From assembly GCF_901933205.1 (NCBI RefSeq), contig NC_044574.1:20507733-20571732 (forward strand): 64,000 nucleotides of DNA, read 5' to 3'. Both the position numbers and the translations under genes were made by a program. The first letter of the stretch is position 1. Each line of letters begins with the position of its first letter. The DNA comes from Camarhynchus parvulus. Lineage: Eukaryota > Chordata > Aves > Passeriformes > Thraupidae. A model generated the notes under the pieces. The model searched no databases. It was given only the letters and a program-made list of their open reading frames with translations, and was not told where the DNA came from. Positions 11,147 through 25,394 of this stretch are shown here, in pieces.

Positions 11147-12554
11147 AATTTGAGTAAAATTCATCTATTTCTAGAGCAGGTATCAATTCTGATAAGTAAA
11201 AGTGACAGCAGGTTGAAACAGAGCAGTACCTGTTTTCATGGAGTCTTTAAAATATGAATGATTTTCCAAGGAATTGCAACACAAAGCCTGGGTCATGTAT
11301 TTTTGCTCAATTTGTTACTAGATGCATATGAAAGAGAAGAGAATAACATATCTGGACTAACTACAGTGCAGATGTGAGTAGTACTTCATAGCCTGACAGA
11401 ATTACCACCGAGGCACAGTAGGAGTTTTGCAGCATATGGGTTTGTGTGATGGGTGGGTTCACCCCATAGGTTCAGTAACTGGCAGACCCTTGAGCAGACA
11501 GGAATTCACTAGGGCTTGATGCACCACAGTAATTCATTCTCTTTAAATTCACCAAGTTCATAGGTAGAAATGATAGGTATACTACTAAAATACTTGCTAC
11601 TTGTGGTGTTTTTCTGTGCTTTTGTACAAGAATTTATAAAAGAAATACACAAGACAGCTTTAGTTTAGAAGTAAAGGAAACTTGTGCAAGTGTTTACAAA
11701 ATGGCTCTGCATTTGCCATCCTGTGTTTTGCAGAGATCACTGCACGCTTATGTAATTTATCTTTTTTCATGCAACATGGGTCTTTAAATAATTATTTATA
11801 GTGTTGCCAATATTCTGGATCTTTGTTTGTTCTTTAGTGCAGATGAGTAACACTGTGAAATCCCTCTGTCCAGCATAAATTAGGAATATTTTGTTTTTTA
11901 TTATATTGCAAAATATTTTATCAGTTGTGTTCTCCTATTTAAGGAGACTGGCTGATGCTTTATTCAGTTGGCCCTTCAGAAGCTGATGAATGAATTGAAA
12001 ATTTATCTTGGACTTTCTAATACTGCACATTAGTGCACCTTTCTACAAACCTTGAATACTAAATTTATGCATTTTTTTATACTAGTTCTTAATTAAATAT
12101 ATGAAGGGACTGAACTGTTTAAATTATACTGTAAACTTCCTGGAGAATTAATGTTACAGAAATATGAAAGGGCTGGCTAAAGCATCACTCTACCAAATAT
12201 TTCTAAAAGGCTTTATATATTTATAAGACTTCATGATCTACTATTGATGCAAATTACTAAGGATAAAAGAAAATCCATCTGTTATCAAAGAAAAAATAAA
12301 TTAAATAAGTCCAAGGATTTGAAAGACTTAGCATTAAGGACTAAGTATTCATACTTTGTGACGGGTTTATAGTAATTGACAGTAGAAAAGACTTCCTTTT
12401 AGCATTTACAATGTGGGTTATTTTTTTTAAACTAAAGAAAATGACTTTGCCATAAAAGCTTCTCATGTAACATATCCTTTCTCTTTTCATAATTTCCTAT
12501 CCTTCACTGAAATGTCTCAATTAAAATACAGCCTACACCATTTCATGTTGTGTT

Positions 12555-12745
12555 GGGCATTACTAGCTTTATTATTACCCTTACATTTAATCAAATGGTC
12601 AGTAGCTAAATAAATAGCATTTCATCAGGAGCTGTTGGTTTTCAATCAGCTAGGAAACAGATTACAGGCCTGAGCACAGATCTAAGGCTAGTGTCTCCAA
12701 TCTGCAACTAATTGTGCACTGGTAATAGCACTGCCCACAGGCAAA
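12555..12745. promoter_or_regulatory. Candidate conserved non-coding element
   Basis: This patch has balanced composition and contains TTTAATCAAATGG, CAATCAGCTAGG, GATTACAGG, AATCTGCAACTAATTGTG and TAATAGCACTG, with few homopolymer runs. Several cores resemble homeodomain or bicoid-class (GATTA) sites. It is flagged for alignment only. Confidence 0.25.
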
Positions 12746-14116
12746 TCTTACTTGCTGTCCTGATCTATGATAGATTTTCCTGAATGTTAATATTACATCA
12801 GATGGAGTAATTTTGTTGCAGTTGCCATATTTAACCTTTCCTTTTTAACTGAAAATATATGTTGTTTGGAGATACTTCCTTCATGTTTAATTTCTGGAAA
12901 GAAATGCATAAAAAGAAATCTCAAGGGAAACATTATAGCCGTGCTTTTTCCTTTAGCTGCTCCTCTTAAAACAGTTTCTTCTATAGAAGATAAAGTACTG
13001 CTGATACTTAAAGAAGTACTTACATGTAATATTACATATTCTGTGGTTTATCTCAGGGATTGAGGACCATGTTTTACAAACTGCAGCAGGAGGCAGTGCT
13101 TCAGTCTCCCCTGGTGTGTGTGGACTAGCTGTTGAGGGTGTGGGTCCCGCAGTTCTTTCTGGATCAACTACAGATCACATAGTAACTGCATATAGCAGAT
13201 GTGCAGATTACATCATTAAGGCATTATAAATATTCACATTTTTCCAGTGTGAAGTTGATGAGGGTGATTAAACACACAGCAGACCCAGTACTGTACCAAA
13301 ACTCCATCATTTCAGGTGCATCACAAATTCAGATTGCACTGCAAAAGCTGCTTTTAAACAGCTTTTATAGAGGGTGGAATAGCAAATACTGCCTGTAGTC
13401 AGCACATTATAGTGTTCTGGAAGAAAACTGTCTTCTGGGCTGTGTACATTGTTCTTGTGAAATGATTCCAACAGTTTCAAATCTTTCTTTTCACCTTGCT
13501 AGTTATAGAAACAGCTCTTCGCTTTTTTCTCTAAAGCAAGTGGGAATTGTTCACTGTCACAAATAATAAATAACAAGAGTACCCGATCTGCAGAGCATGG
13601 AAGTGATAAAAACACATGCTTATGAGTGCTTGAGATTTCACAGCTATTAATTTTGAACTTTTTGATTGCAGTTCTGTTTTACAAGAGTGGATGCTGTTAG
13701 GGCAGCAGTACACAGTGACAATGAAGGATTATGACAACATGCATTTGTCACTGTGAGCTTGATAAAGTCAGTGTAAGAGATGGTCAGAAAATGCCCCTGA
13801 ACTTGAAGTCATAAAATGTATCTTGCCTTTACTGAAAGTTAAAATAGTGAACATTTTTCTATTATTGCTAATGATCTTTTTCAATTAGAATTCAATACTA
13901 ACATGAGTACGCTTGAGAAGGTTTCTTTGTGCATAATGAAATGTGTAGCTCTTACCAACATTAGTGAATTTCTTAACGTGCACTGAGGGAATCTAGGAGT
14001 TTTGTGCAGAATGCTGTTGTATATATAACACGTAATCACATACAGAAAGGTCCTTTAAAAAAGGTCAGCAAATACTATAGCAAGTTTGGCATTAATGAAA
14101 GTCAGAAGGACTCTTC

Positions 14117-14171
14117 AGACTTTCAAGAGTGCTTTAAAACAGTTTTTAAAGGAACCTAGCACTTGAAGTCT
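14117..14171 (+). repeat. Imperfect 55-base hairpin
   Basis: The 5' arm AGACTT-T-CAAG-AG-TGCT pairs with the 3' arm AGCACTTGAAGTCT, giving 14 base pairs with bulges of one and two bases. An inner CTTTAAAA/TTTTTAAAG stem forms the tip. The bulged shape resembles a small microRNA precursor, although it is shorter than most animal precursors. No known microRNA is recognised. Confidence 0.45.
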
Positions 14172-16214
14172 AAATTGCAAGTTTGTTTAAAAGTGCAGTC
14201 CCTGACTACTTCTATGTAAATCAAAATGTGGTAGATCATCTTCCATTTTGAGATTGTACCATTCACAGGTAACAGGAGTGTTTCAAATCAGAAACAACAT
14301 TTTTGGATTATGGATAGAAAGAGGAATTTCAGTAATAATTGGACAGCATTCTGAAGTTGTATACCATAAGAAATTAGAAATTAGAATCTGAATACTTAAT
14401 CTATAATATTTATGCTCAATTTTCAAGGTGATAACAGAGAAAAGAAATCCTCAATTATACAGCAGAAAGTCTGGAATAAGGGAAGCAATTGAGTAAGAAC
14501 ATGTCTAGAAATGTTAGTACTTCATTTTTTTTAATCTTTATCATTCTAGGGAATTAATCTTCAGCCTTTCTGAAATCCTCACAGAGCTGGTAATTTTTTT
14601 CACATTTTCAGAACATCATCAAAGCCATGCTAATCTGGACCAAGGGCATGTCTCAGAGTCCTTGAATCTCTGAAGAAAACATTTTGCTGTCTTTCCTTTT
14701 TTAAACATAATCGAGATTCACTTCAAACTTTCATAAAACCTTTAGAGAAGACAGTTTAATTATTTACAAGGCTGTTGTTATAGGATACAACCAACAGTTT
14801 ACAGTTCATTGCAAGATTAATAAGAAAAAATTGCAAATCCAGGAGGCATATGTTCTCACTGAATTTCTGGCTCAGTAATTAGACAATCTGGCTACTGAGT
14901 GAGGTACATTTATGATAGGTTGTAATGTAGATCCCATGTATAAGGCATTGTAAGCCTATGATCTGGAGGAAGAAAAGGAAAGATATCATGAGAAAAGGAA
15001 ATCCAGATTTTCTTTTTTTCCTGTAATGTGAATCTATAAGTATTTATTTTGTCTCCCAAAAGAAAAGGCCTAGCATTTGAGCAAGACTTTTCTCATAGAA
15101 AAGGAGAATTGTTGGACTTCTGTCATTTTTTATTTTTCTCTAACTCTAGATTTAACTCATCCAGATCTAACTCATCCAACGCTCTAGATTCTGGCAATGT
15201 CTTTCATTAATTAATATTTGTATATAACTTTGTCAAGCAAAACTTATACTCTCTACCTTCCTTATCATCTTCATCAAAAGCAGTGCACTTTTAAGATGCT
15301 GGGGAAGATAGATAGGAAAATTTAATCTTTCAGTATTTGTAGGACTGCATAGTTATTTTTTCTGTGCTTATATTTGGAATGATTTTTAAGGGACTTTACA
15401 GGAAGCATAAACTAGGCAACTACTACTAAGACATACAGAAAAAAATAAAGAGAACCTGTGATGGAAAAATTGCTTTCAAAATCTTTTTTCCCAGTTTTTC
15501 TTTTGTTAAATATGAAGATTCCAATTTTAAAAAGTCAACCTAGAGAACCTTAAAATATTTATTTATATGTTGGCTTTATGGAAAGCTGTTTTGAGAGCCA
15601 AATAAATCAATCTGTAAAATTGTTTGGTGTTTAGGGCAGAGAACCTTTACTGAGGAGGCAGTAGAACACATATGCTAACATATACGAGAATTTCGCTCAC
15701 ATATAACATATCATGGACTCCTATATTATCTGTCCTCTAACACCAGCTTTGTGCTCTGCCTTTATAGTCTCATCTTCCCAGTAGAAGTCTGAAGATTTTT
15801 GGATTTTCGTTTCAGTTCCCACCAAACCAGTTTATTTTTCTAATACTGTAAGAGTCAGATACTGCAATAAGAGATCAAATGTTATGAAAATGTGGAGACT
15901 GAATATTATTTCAATTTTGTTCCTTCTGCTGGATTACAGAAAGTGTTGTCAATGTATAAGTATGTTACTGTTAGGGTTTATTTGGTGTTTTTGTGTTTGT
16001 TTGATGTTCTTTATTTTTAATAATTAAATCCTATTCTAAAACTTTAAATATTTTAAGATCTGTGTATATATGAAGAAAGGTAAGACAGTGAAGACAGTAA
16101 AGGTCTTCACTGACAGACTTTCCCTGTCCCATGGAATAACAGCACATCTGTATGACTTCTTGGATACTGTTTTCCTGAAGAGGGGATTTCTTTCTGTTAT
16201 AATAAAACCAAAGG

Positions 16215-16232
16215 AACAACAACAACAACAAC
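16215..16232. repeat. (AAC)6 microsatellite
   Basis: Six AAC units in a row, followed by an A-rich and then an A/C-only stretch to about 16320. Confidence 0.95.
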
Positions 16233-16711
16233 AAAAATCAAAATTGAAAAAGAAATCCATATACCAAAAAACCCACCAAAACAAACACAAAAAAACCCCA
16301 AATCAACCAAAACCTGAAAAAATATTCCCCAACTCAGGTTGACTTCTGTTTTCATGAATAAATTCCCCTAGTCAAATTCACAGTCAGTCTGGAAAACACC
16401 TATGGCTGACCTATGCTGTAGAGAATAAACAGAGACTATGTCCGTTTTATGACTAATCCTCTGTCTTTCATGAAACCTTTTCTTTCCAAAAGAGGCTTAA
16501 GTATTTTGAGCACAAATGAAATAGTGCCCATGTTCTCTACTTTTCCATAATTCAAGAGCTAGGAAGCCTGGTTTGTGAGAAGCTTATTCTGTGACTTTGT
16601 GTGTAATTGACAGTGAAGGGGGAAAATGAGGCAATGCTACGCCTTTGCCAGTTCTTTTTAGAGGAAGGAATATACTTACTCATTAATGATCCCAGCTATG
16701 AATAGATTCAT

Positions 16712-16793
16712 GGTTTATAGCACAGCCTTAGAGTGGGTTAAGAGAATTTAAGGGTTTATCGCACAGTCTTAAAAGAGGCTAAGAGAATTTAAA
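16712..16793. repeat. Diverged 41-base tandem duplication
   Basis: Unit 1 is 16712-16752 and unit 2 is 16753-16793. Both run GGTTTAT-GCACAG-CTTA…TAAGAGAATTTAA with about seven differences and no length change. This is an old head-to-tail duplication. Confidence 0.8.
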
Positions 16794-19700
16794 AGAAAGC
16801 TATTCAGACTGGAAAACTCTGGGTAAACATTTACCTATCTTCTTGGCAGTTCATTATTAAATTATATGTTGGCATTTTACAGTCATAGAAATAAAAGAGA
16901 GGTACAGACAAAGTAATAGAAACATTCTGATGACCTATTATTAGAGTTTAAGCTGAATAAATATTCAGCATCTAAAGTATGGAGCAGAGGTAATGAAAAT
17001 CATTGGAAACTACCATCCACAGAGCATAATATCCAGTAATACAATTTAGTTAATTACGGTAATACATGATGCAGTATTATCACAATCTTTCTATGCCTTG
17101 GGCTTTAATTTGTTCAAAGTCTTAGAGTAGTTCTAAATAGTAGATGTTTCATGATGACTGGCAGATAAATGCATTAATATAACTGTAAAATAATGAAATC
17201 ACATCAAGGTGTGGGGAGTTAAATTTTTAAAAATTATTTGTTAAAATCAAATATTCTTATCTTCCTCTCATCAGAGGAAGAATCCGCATGAGAAAGAATC
17301 CATGTGAGAAATACAGAACCTTGCTAACAGTGTGCTGTCATAAGCGTCCTTAAACATATGTTCAGTTCTGCCTTATTCTAGACATGCCCTTAATATCACT
17401 CTTTTGGTTTCTTGTCCATAGGAAGTAGATAATAGCATTTTATTGCTTCATGATCATGTTACAAGTTTGGAGAGAGGTCAGTAAAGGAGCAAGTGCTCTT
17501 GTTGCATGCAGAATTTTGTCCACACTCTGGGTTCTAGTCTGCAAGTCAGAGACCAAAATGTTGTGAGAGTCAGGTTCTCTGATCTGGTTGTGCTGTAAAT
17601 CCTAAGGGAAGTGCAAACAAGCACAAATTGTAAGCTTACTGTATTCAGCTCTTAGAAATGTTGGGACTCTTTTTGTAGGACAGTTTGAAATTACCCTGAT
17701 GAGATTATGTATCTTGTATATGTTTATAGAGATGGATTGCAATACACTGAAGTATGAATTGTAATGGATTTCATAACAGAGCTTAAATTTGGTTCTCTTG
17801 AGAACATAGAGTCTTACTAAATTTCTTATACCTTTTACTTTATTATAGTACATATTTAAGAATTACATTCCTATTTACTGATGTTGATAACAGGATAATA
17901 AATCTCTACCTTCTTTGTATGTTCAGTTTGTGTTTAATTATTGGAATACAGTAGATATTTTATCCTAATATTAGAGCATACTGGCCTTATTTAGCACTAT
18001 TGAAATAAGCTTAACTTGACACATGTTGACTGTAGAGGGATTTCCCTGTATTACTCTAACTCTGTGTTCCCTTGAAAGATTAAAATAGCTGTGATAGAAT
18101 TATGTTTAACTCATTTCTATGAAAGTATTTCAGGCAACAGAACAATTGTTACGTTCCTGTATGTATATCAGACCAAGTTCTCCTGCAAGAATGAGGTGCA
18201 AATGGCAATGTTAATGAAGGACACGTTTTTAAAAGTTTGTTACTTAAAGGTGCACTTTGGCCCTTAGGCCAATTTATCTCACCTCAGCTTGCTGGTCATT
18301 TAGCCCAAGTTACTTATTTAGGGACAATTCACATGAAGAGGAATAGATGCCTTAGGGAGTCAAGCTATTCTCTTTACTTTAGCTATGCACTGTCTACTGG
18401 ACCTCTCTCTCCATTGATCATAGCAGAGGAACAGTTTAGGCAGCTTCTAGGTCACTGATTTGGGTTGACATTCCAGCTGCCCTGTGATTTTTCAAAAGCA
18501 GTTTTAAGTTTTGATTTTTTTTGGTGGTATATTTCACCCACACAAATGATGACACAGACCTATAATAAAAATATTTTAAGGTATTTCTGTATGTTTTGAT
18601 TGTTGGGGCATAGACAAAAGCATTTGGTGGTGGAAGCAGGGGATAAGAACACAGGGACTAGGCCTGCTAAAGGAGTGTAGCTATGCATCCTTCTGCCCTC
18701 TCACCTGTTGCCTCAATGTACTTTTTGGAAATGTGAAAAATGACTGAGGGAACTAAGAAAGCAAGCAAAATGAAGATGCTCTATAGATATTCTCTCAAAA
18801 TACCAGTCATATCATTATTTCTAAAACTGTAATTAGATGTTTACCTTAGTTATTTTAAGTAAAAAGTACAAATTATGGAAATGTGATGGTGATGCAAGAT
18901 ATTGTGAGTTCATCACCACCAGGATATATGCATGCTTTAATTTCACCTCACATCTGCAGAGCATTTTGATGCTTTGCTTTGTCCTCTTGCCCTAGGCAAT
19001 TTTTATAGTCAGTAAACATCAAAGTTAATTAAAAAGAAAAACAGACTTGTAGTGTTCATCACATGTCATAAATAACATTGATGGATTCTGTTCTCTCTAT
19101 CTAAGCCTAGAAAATGAGGAATATGTAAAGTGATAAACTAGAAAGTATTTATAGCCTTCATAATAACTAAGATAACATGCAGCAGCCGCAGTGTCTTAAA
19201 CTGTTTTATGTTTTGTCCTCTATTTGGCATTTATCTAGCAAATACAGCTTGAACTGTAATAGTCAAGAGAAAATAGCAGGTAGATAAATCTTATATCACG
19301 ATACAGACACAGAAGCTGTATATAAATGTGCCAAACACAGAATTTTTATTTTGTTGGGATTGCAGGAACATCAGATTTTAATAACGTACTGTTTTATTCT
19401 TCATCATAGTGTTGCCGCTGAAGATTATGAAAGAGGTTTGGTAAATTTTCCTCTAAGCTGGGCCTCTTCAGGAAGAAAAAGGGAAACAGTAATGAGCTAG
19501 AAACGCTAGCAATGGTCATATCCAAAACTTAATTATAACAGCAACCACAAACTCAAAGAAAATGGAAAGGTAATTTAAGGAAGTTCAAAGAAATAAAATT
19601 CTTTGCAAGATTAATCCTACTTTTTGCAAAATACTTTGTGATAACTGGGTGTTAGAAAAAAACAAACTATCCTGGCTTTGTGATTACACACTATAGTGTT

Positions 19701-21299
19701 TTGTTACAATTTCTTCAGTGGTATTTATATGGTGGCTTTATAAAAACTGTTTCTGCCACCGATCTTTCTTTACCCTTAAAATAGATACTATACTTGTAGA
19801 AATACAATATAAAGTAAAATTAGTAATGCAGTTGGTCTAACAAACAAAGTTTTAGGCTTGAAAACAGAACAACTATAGTGTTCTGAGTGTCAGACGAATA
19901 TACTTCCAAAATCTGTGTCTGTACATTCAAAGTTATATTCTGCTTTCTCTTTGCTGAGGAAAAACTGATGTTTATGAGATAGAAAAAGTCATGAGGCAGA
20001 TCAAGGAGATTCAAGTGAAAAGATGAAAAGTATGCATTTTTTTTCCCCTGGGAGGGAAAATACCAGAAATGAACCTGGAAATATTTGGACACGGGAATAT
20101 AATGGCTGAACAGGGAGACAGGTGTGTCAGGAATTTTAGCTGAAATGGTTTGGAGAGATCCATCCAGCTGGGATGGATTTATATGTCCTTGATGAGTATT
20201 TGCCTAGCTGCAGATGAGGGCTATGTGGTCCATCAATGGATCTGTCTTTGTGAAGAATAAGGTGCTGTGACAGACGTGCTTACAGATTCTAGCAGCGTCT
20301 GAGATAAGGAGCAGAAACTCAGTTCCCTGGGTTCTTATAGTAGATTGTGTAACCACTTTATTTCACATAACTTATGCAGGATACCAGGATGTAGTTGTTA
20401 TGTTATAATTGATTATATGTGACCTATAGACTCTTTGTGCCCAAACAACATAATATATAGGTTGCCTGGATTTTCAATAATCAGTTTTAATTTTATTAAC
20501 CCTTATTTCTTCAAATGCATTCAGCACACAGACACAGGCCTAGTCTATGAGTTTTTAGGGGTCTATACAACTCAGACTGATAAAAAGAATTTTATAAACC
20601 GTGTAACTCCTTCCTTGTGACTGGTTTCCTCTAACATTACAGGAAGTTAATGTCAATCACTGTAAAAGGCAGCATCTTGATTCCTGTTCTCCTGGATTTT
20701 TCATCTATAGGGACATAAAACAGACAAAGAGCCAGAATGAGCACATAATTGGAAGTGTCGTCACTCTTATGTTATTAGTCCCTTGTTTAGTGGGCTTTGG
20801 AGAAGTCATTGAGGATCCAAGCTATTGCCTCAGTGCAGATTTCTGTTCTAGCAAAAGACTATTTGGGGAGCAGTGCATTGCTGATATAGAATTGTTCTAT
20901 CATTCAGACTGGGGAGAGGTGACCTGTAAAGTGAAGATGATGATTTTCAAAGAGATATGAAACTGAAGAGATATTTTCTATCCCTTTCTCTGATCTTGAA
21001 CTGTGCACATTTTGAAAGGAAACACCCATGTATCAATGGCTTAGTATTTCTATATCCTAGTTTTAAAAACAAAGAAACAGAGTTCACATGTGAAACACAG
21101 AGAAAAAAATAAAAGGCACAGTCCTACAAACTCTGATGAATATTGTGTTTACAGGACCTCAGGCTGGTATTTTTATATGCTGTTTATTCTCAGACTTACT
21201 GTTAAATCAATAGAGTTATTTTCAATTCCTAAACCCCTGGTTTTCACTGTTTAATGTTTTGTCCTATAATAATCAAAAGGTGATTTTTGCTTGGCACTT

Positions 21300-21500
21300 C
21301 TGATGTAATTAAATAATTTTGTTTACTTTATAGAATTAATTATTAATATGAAATGTAAATTGATATTCTGCATGACAATTAAAATATTAATTATATAGAA
21401 TAGAATGAAAAATAAATACATTTAATAATATCAAGCAATAATTATGGCAATAACTTTATTAATTAAATGAGAAAAGGAAAAAAATATATTTTTTACAAGT
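21300..21500. other. Extremely AT-rich block, possible matrix attachment region
   Basis: The block is almost wholly A and T, with repeated AATTAATTATTAAT, ATTAATTATAT, AATAATTAT and TTATTAATTAAAT motifs. Such stretches often unwind easily and act as scaffold attachment regions. Composition is the only evidence. Confidence 0.3.
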
Positions 21501-21931
21501 TATTACCCTGGATTTTTTCCATAAGCTAACAGATTAAGGAACTTTTGAGACTTAGCACCTTCACATGTATATAAGCTAGTTTGCATTTATTTTAGTATAA
21601 CCTTTCAACTCATGCAGTGGATAATTTAGAAGAAAAAAATTATGACCATATGTATTAGAAGTGCATTAGTTTTATATTTACATAGATATAATAATTTTGA
21701 CATTTAAAGCTTAATTTTTTTAATCAAACATGGCATTCATGCAAAATGTGTTATTTTAAAGAAGAGTACTCAAATGATGTAAACAACAAAGTCATCTGCA
21801 TTAAAAAGAGGCATGAGAAATATCTCAGAACAGAGAGAGTAGGAACTTGAATGGATTTGTAGTACAAGTGTTTTTCAATTGTATTCAACTTCACTTATAC
21901 AATAATATTTTACAGGGCTGAACATTCAGAG

Positions 21932-21973
21932 TATAAAATGTCACACGTAAAATGTGTTATGTCACATTTTATA
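21932..21973. repeat. Nested inverted repeats around AAAATGTG/CACATTTT
   Basis: TATAAAATGTCAC (21932-21944) and GTCACATTTTATA (21961-21973) form 13-base arms with one mismatch. Inside them, TAAAATGTG (21948-21956) and CACATTTTA (21963-21971) form an alternative perfect 9-base stem with a 6-base loop. Confidence 0.65.
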
Positions 21974-21991
21974 AACAAACTTTATAAACAC

Positions 21992-22004
21992 TGTGTGTGT
22001 GTGT
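21992..22004. repeat. Short (TG)n run
   Basis: Thirteen bases of alternating TG. It is included because it borders the nested inverted repeats. Confidence 0.9.
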
Positions 22005-25000
22005 AAATTTATGTGCTAATACAGATCCTGTTCAAAAAGAGAAGTTTGATGTTACTCGATCACCAGACACGGTACTTCCTGTTTGGATTTTTGTTTAATT
22101 TGTGGTTTTTTTTTTTTTTTAAGAAGCATGATATACCAGAGTATAGGGCTACAATTTTATGCACTGGTTGATCACTGCTGTGTTTCATTGGTTACTGGTA
22201 GTCTTAGTACAATGCATTGAAATAATTCATTACATTCTTAGCAGCTAATGAAAAGTGTTGTTTTTTTAATATTTCTCTGATGATTTAAAAATTTTGAACA
22301 TAAAAATTCTCATTGACCAACCTAAGGAAACACTCTGGCAAGTGATATAATTCTGTAAGTGTTTCATTCACCCTCTGTGAGAGTGATCAGGGAGCAAGCA
22401 CCTTATGTAAGTGTCTGCCTGCTGGCTTTGGGAAGGGATCGAAATTCGCTGTGATATACACAGGAGCATCCCATTCTTCTCCAGTAATCCCAGCAGGCAA
22501 AGTCCAGTAGAAGAGAACAGCTAATAGAGTATCTGTGATAAGCAGTTACAAATGTCAGCACAGTCTCTTCCAAGTTATCACATTCCCAGAGGATGCCAGA
22601 GAAGTTAGTGTATTACTCATTGCAGTTTCAGTATTTATCCTCTCATGAGACCTACTTGAGGACAATCTTCCTTTTGTGTTCTGTGTAGTACCCTGCAGTG
22701 TAATATCACTGTAGAATTTTATTTTGATGCTATCTTGGTAGAAGAAAGGTAGAGATTTTGCTTTCTTTTAAAGTAACCAGTGATATATGTAATTTGTTTC
22801 AATTTCTTTCTTAAAAGTTGACCTTGCATACTGGGCTTTGACTTTTTTCTCTCTATACATATGAACTGTGACATTAGTCAGTAATTTAAGGAAAAATACA
22901 AGTGACATTTTTACATAAATATGCAGGTAGACTGATAAAATACAGCAATGGCTACTTCCTGCTTTTATCCACAGGCACTGGGGGATGCAGCTACAGTTGC
23001 TGCAGACATTTTAAAACATTATTCAATAATTTTTTGAGCGTTTTGCATTCTTATGCCAAAAAATATTTAACTAACATAATTTAATCCATAGGATCATACC
23101 TGTTCTTTGTCAGACTAGCTACCACGTTTCTCTTACGCTTCAGAACAGAATGACTGGATTCAAGCTATGGATTGGGAATGATTCCTGGGCAGTGGTGTCT
23201 GCTGAACTGTGGCTAAGCACTCTTGGGGACCAAGTGCTGGTTGGCATCAACCAAAATTGTACTAAAGGTCATGCAGATAATTTAGTGCTGTGGAGGCTCA
23301 CTTATCAGAAAATGAGATTGTGCCATGACCCTGCACAATTTACTACTAAAAATAATACTTTACTGTCCTCTCAGAAAGCTTTTAGTTTATTGCAGTAATG
23401 GACTTCTTTAAAAATGAAAAAAAAATTTTGTATTGCAGCTACATGCCAAGATGCTAATGTATAACTATATTTCCATATGGAAAATGAAGTTTCACATGCT
23501 GACTGAATATAGATAGACTTAAAAGATCAAGTAGACTTTTAAGTATCTGCATTCACACATATTTTTTAATGTGATATATTTTTTGCATGCACTTAGAAAA
23601 ATGACTCATAAACATCAGGCTGGGGATTTTGTGCAGACCATTACTTGTAGGATCATTGTTTTTGACTTCAGATCTCAGCTTAAAGAAAAAGTGAAAACAA
23701 GAACAAAAAAGCAAAGTAAAAAAAAAAAAAACCTGCAATATTATGTGGCAAGTATGATTATTCTAAACTAAGTTTAACTTGGTTTTTTGAGCCTCTTTTA
23801 AAAGCTTAAAAAATGTTGGGTTTGGGTTTTTTTTTTTAATAAATCTTTCTAATGTAAATATCAGCATTGCTACTCTGATTACAGTGCTCTACAGAATCTG
23901 GGTTCTTTTGCTCTTTCCAATATATGACTATTAAATAAAATCTCATGGGAAAAATAATGCCCACAGCACTTCCTACTAACCACTTTACACTGCTTTTTGT
24001 AGGAATATTACCAATGGAACTACGAACTCTAATGCTCATTTCAGCTTAGGTATAAAAGCACACTAGAAAAAATATTCTAAATTTACATTTATATAACTGA
24101 AAGTAGAATATGTCCCGTGATACTTTTACATCTTTTCCTGCAAAGTGGCAATTGAAACATTCTCTCAACACTAAAAATGAAATCCCTACAGTTGTGTAGG
24201 AACTTAAATTCCTGTCATTGGGAAATACATTATCTCAGGATGGCCATGGGTACCACAAGATGCTGAGAGCAGTCCCTGAAGAGAGTGTAAGTAGTTATCA
24301 GCAGGCATTGGTGGTATAGAGTGAACCTCAGGAAATTCTTACAATGTAATATTTTGACAGGTTCTCATTCAGTTCTTGAGGCACAATTGGAATTTCCCAT
24401 TGCAATAAGCTAATAAAAATGCATTAGGGTTAATGCAGATATAAAAGCTCTGAAATGGCTACTATCAGTAGAAAAATATAGTACAACTGCTAATATCAGG
24501 GTTTGATGCATGCTTAAATACCTAAGGAAAGAAGTATTAAATCATTTTTAAGAGAAAAAAAAAAAACACTTAAATATCATTCTTTCACACTCAGATAATT
24601 CCTAGATGGCTGGAGCAAATTAGGAGGAAAAGAATCTGCCCAAGTATGAAAGCTTTTAGAAACCAAAATACATTGAGGATTATATATGAGAAATAGATAA
24701 AATTCGTATTTCAACCTCATAATGGATAAAACTCACAAGAGCAGTACATGAAATACGGGTAATTCTAGCCCCATAAAGCAGTTCAGTGAGACTATGGTGC
24801 TCTGCCGTTCCAAACCCCGTGATGCTCAAATTCAAATACTTCTGGTTTTAATCAATCTTTATTATCCACTTATGTGCTTGGGATTGATGAAAACAGTTGG
24901 CAATGCTTGAAAAAAAAGTATCAGGTGTGTGTGAGCTACTAACCTTGAACATGGCTCATTAGAATATATCCTGATATCCCTTTTGCCTTATACTAGACAG

Positions 25001-25347
25001 GCTGTTGTACACACACAAGTCATCCATCAAATAGCTGGGAAATTGTCTGTAACAAGCCAACTGCAGTAGTGATAGAAGCCCAAATGTATCCCTTAGTTCC
25101 TTTTTTTTTTCTTTTTTTAAATGGGAAAATATATTTAATTTCAAATTGCTTGAAATCTAAGAGGTTTTCTTTTTGTGAGAGTTATTCATAATGCATTGCA
25201 TTACAAGCTTTTAACAGGAAAGACATTGTCATGCAATGTAAGAACCTTTATTATGAACAAAAGTCTTGACAAAATCAGGGTATTTTTTGACTGAAAAAGT
25301 TAAGATCACACATTACCCTCCTGGAAATTATATTAGATTTAAAAAGA

Positions 25348-25394
25348 CAAGTATTACACACTGATATTACAAGTATCAAGTATCACACACTGAT
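25348..25394. repeat. 18-base near-identical direct repeat, 29-base period
   Basis: CAAGTATTACACACTGAT (25348-25365) and CAAGTATCACACACTGAT (25377-25394) differ at one base. A further CAAGTAT-like copy lies between them. Confidence 0.8.

Larger units (their letters stand above)
11147..16711. other. AT-rich intron, no gene seen
   Basis: No recognisable coding sequence and no clear transposon. It contains a candidate conserved patch (12555-12745), an imperfect 55-base hairpin (14117-14171), an AAC microsatellite (16215-16232) and an A/C-only stretch (about 16255-16320). The open frames in 16031-16342 on both strands are products of these low-complexity stretches. Confidence 0.6.

Noticed and set aside
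11360..11560. Possible second LTR fragment
   Set aside because: Composition is suggestive, but no ordered LTR features (TATA, poly(A), TG…CA ends) were found.
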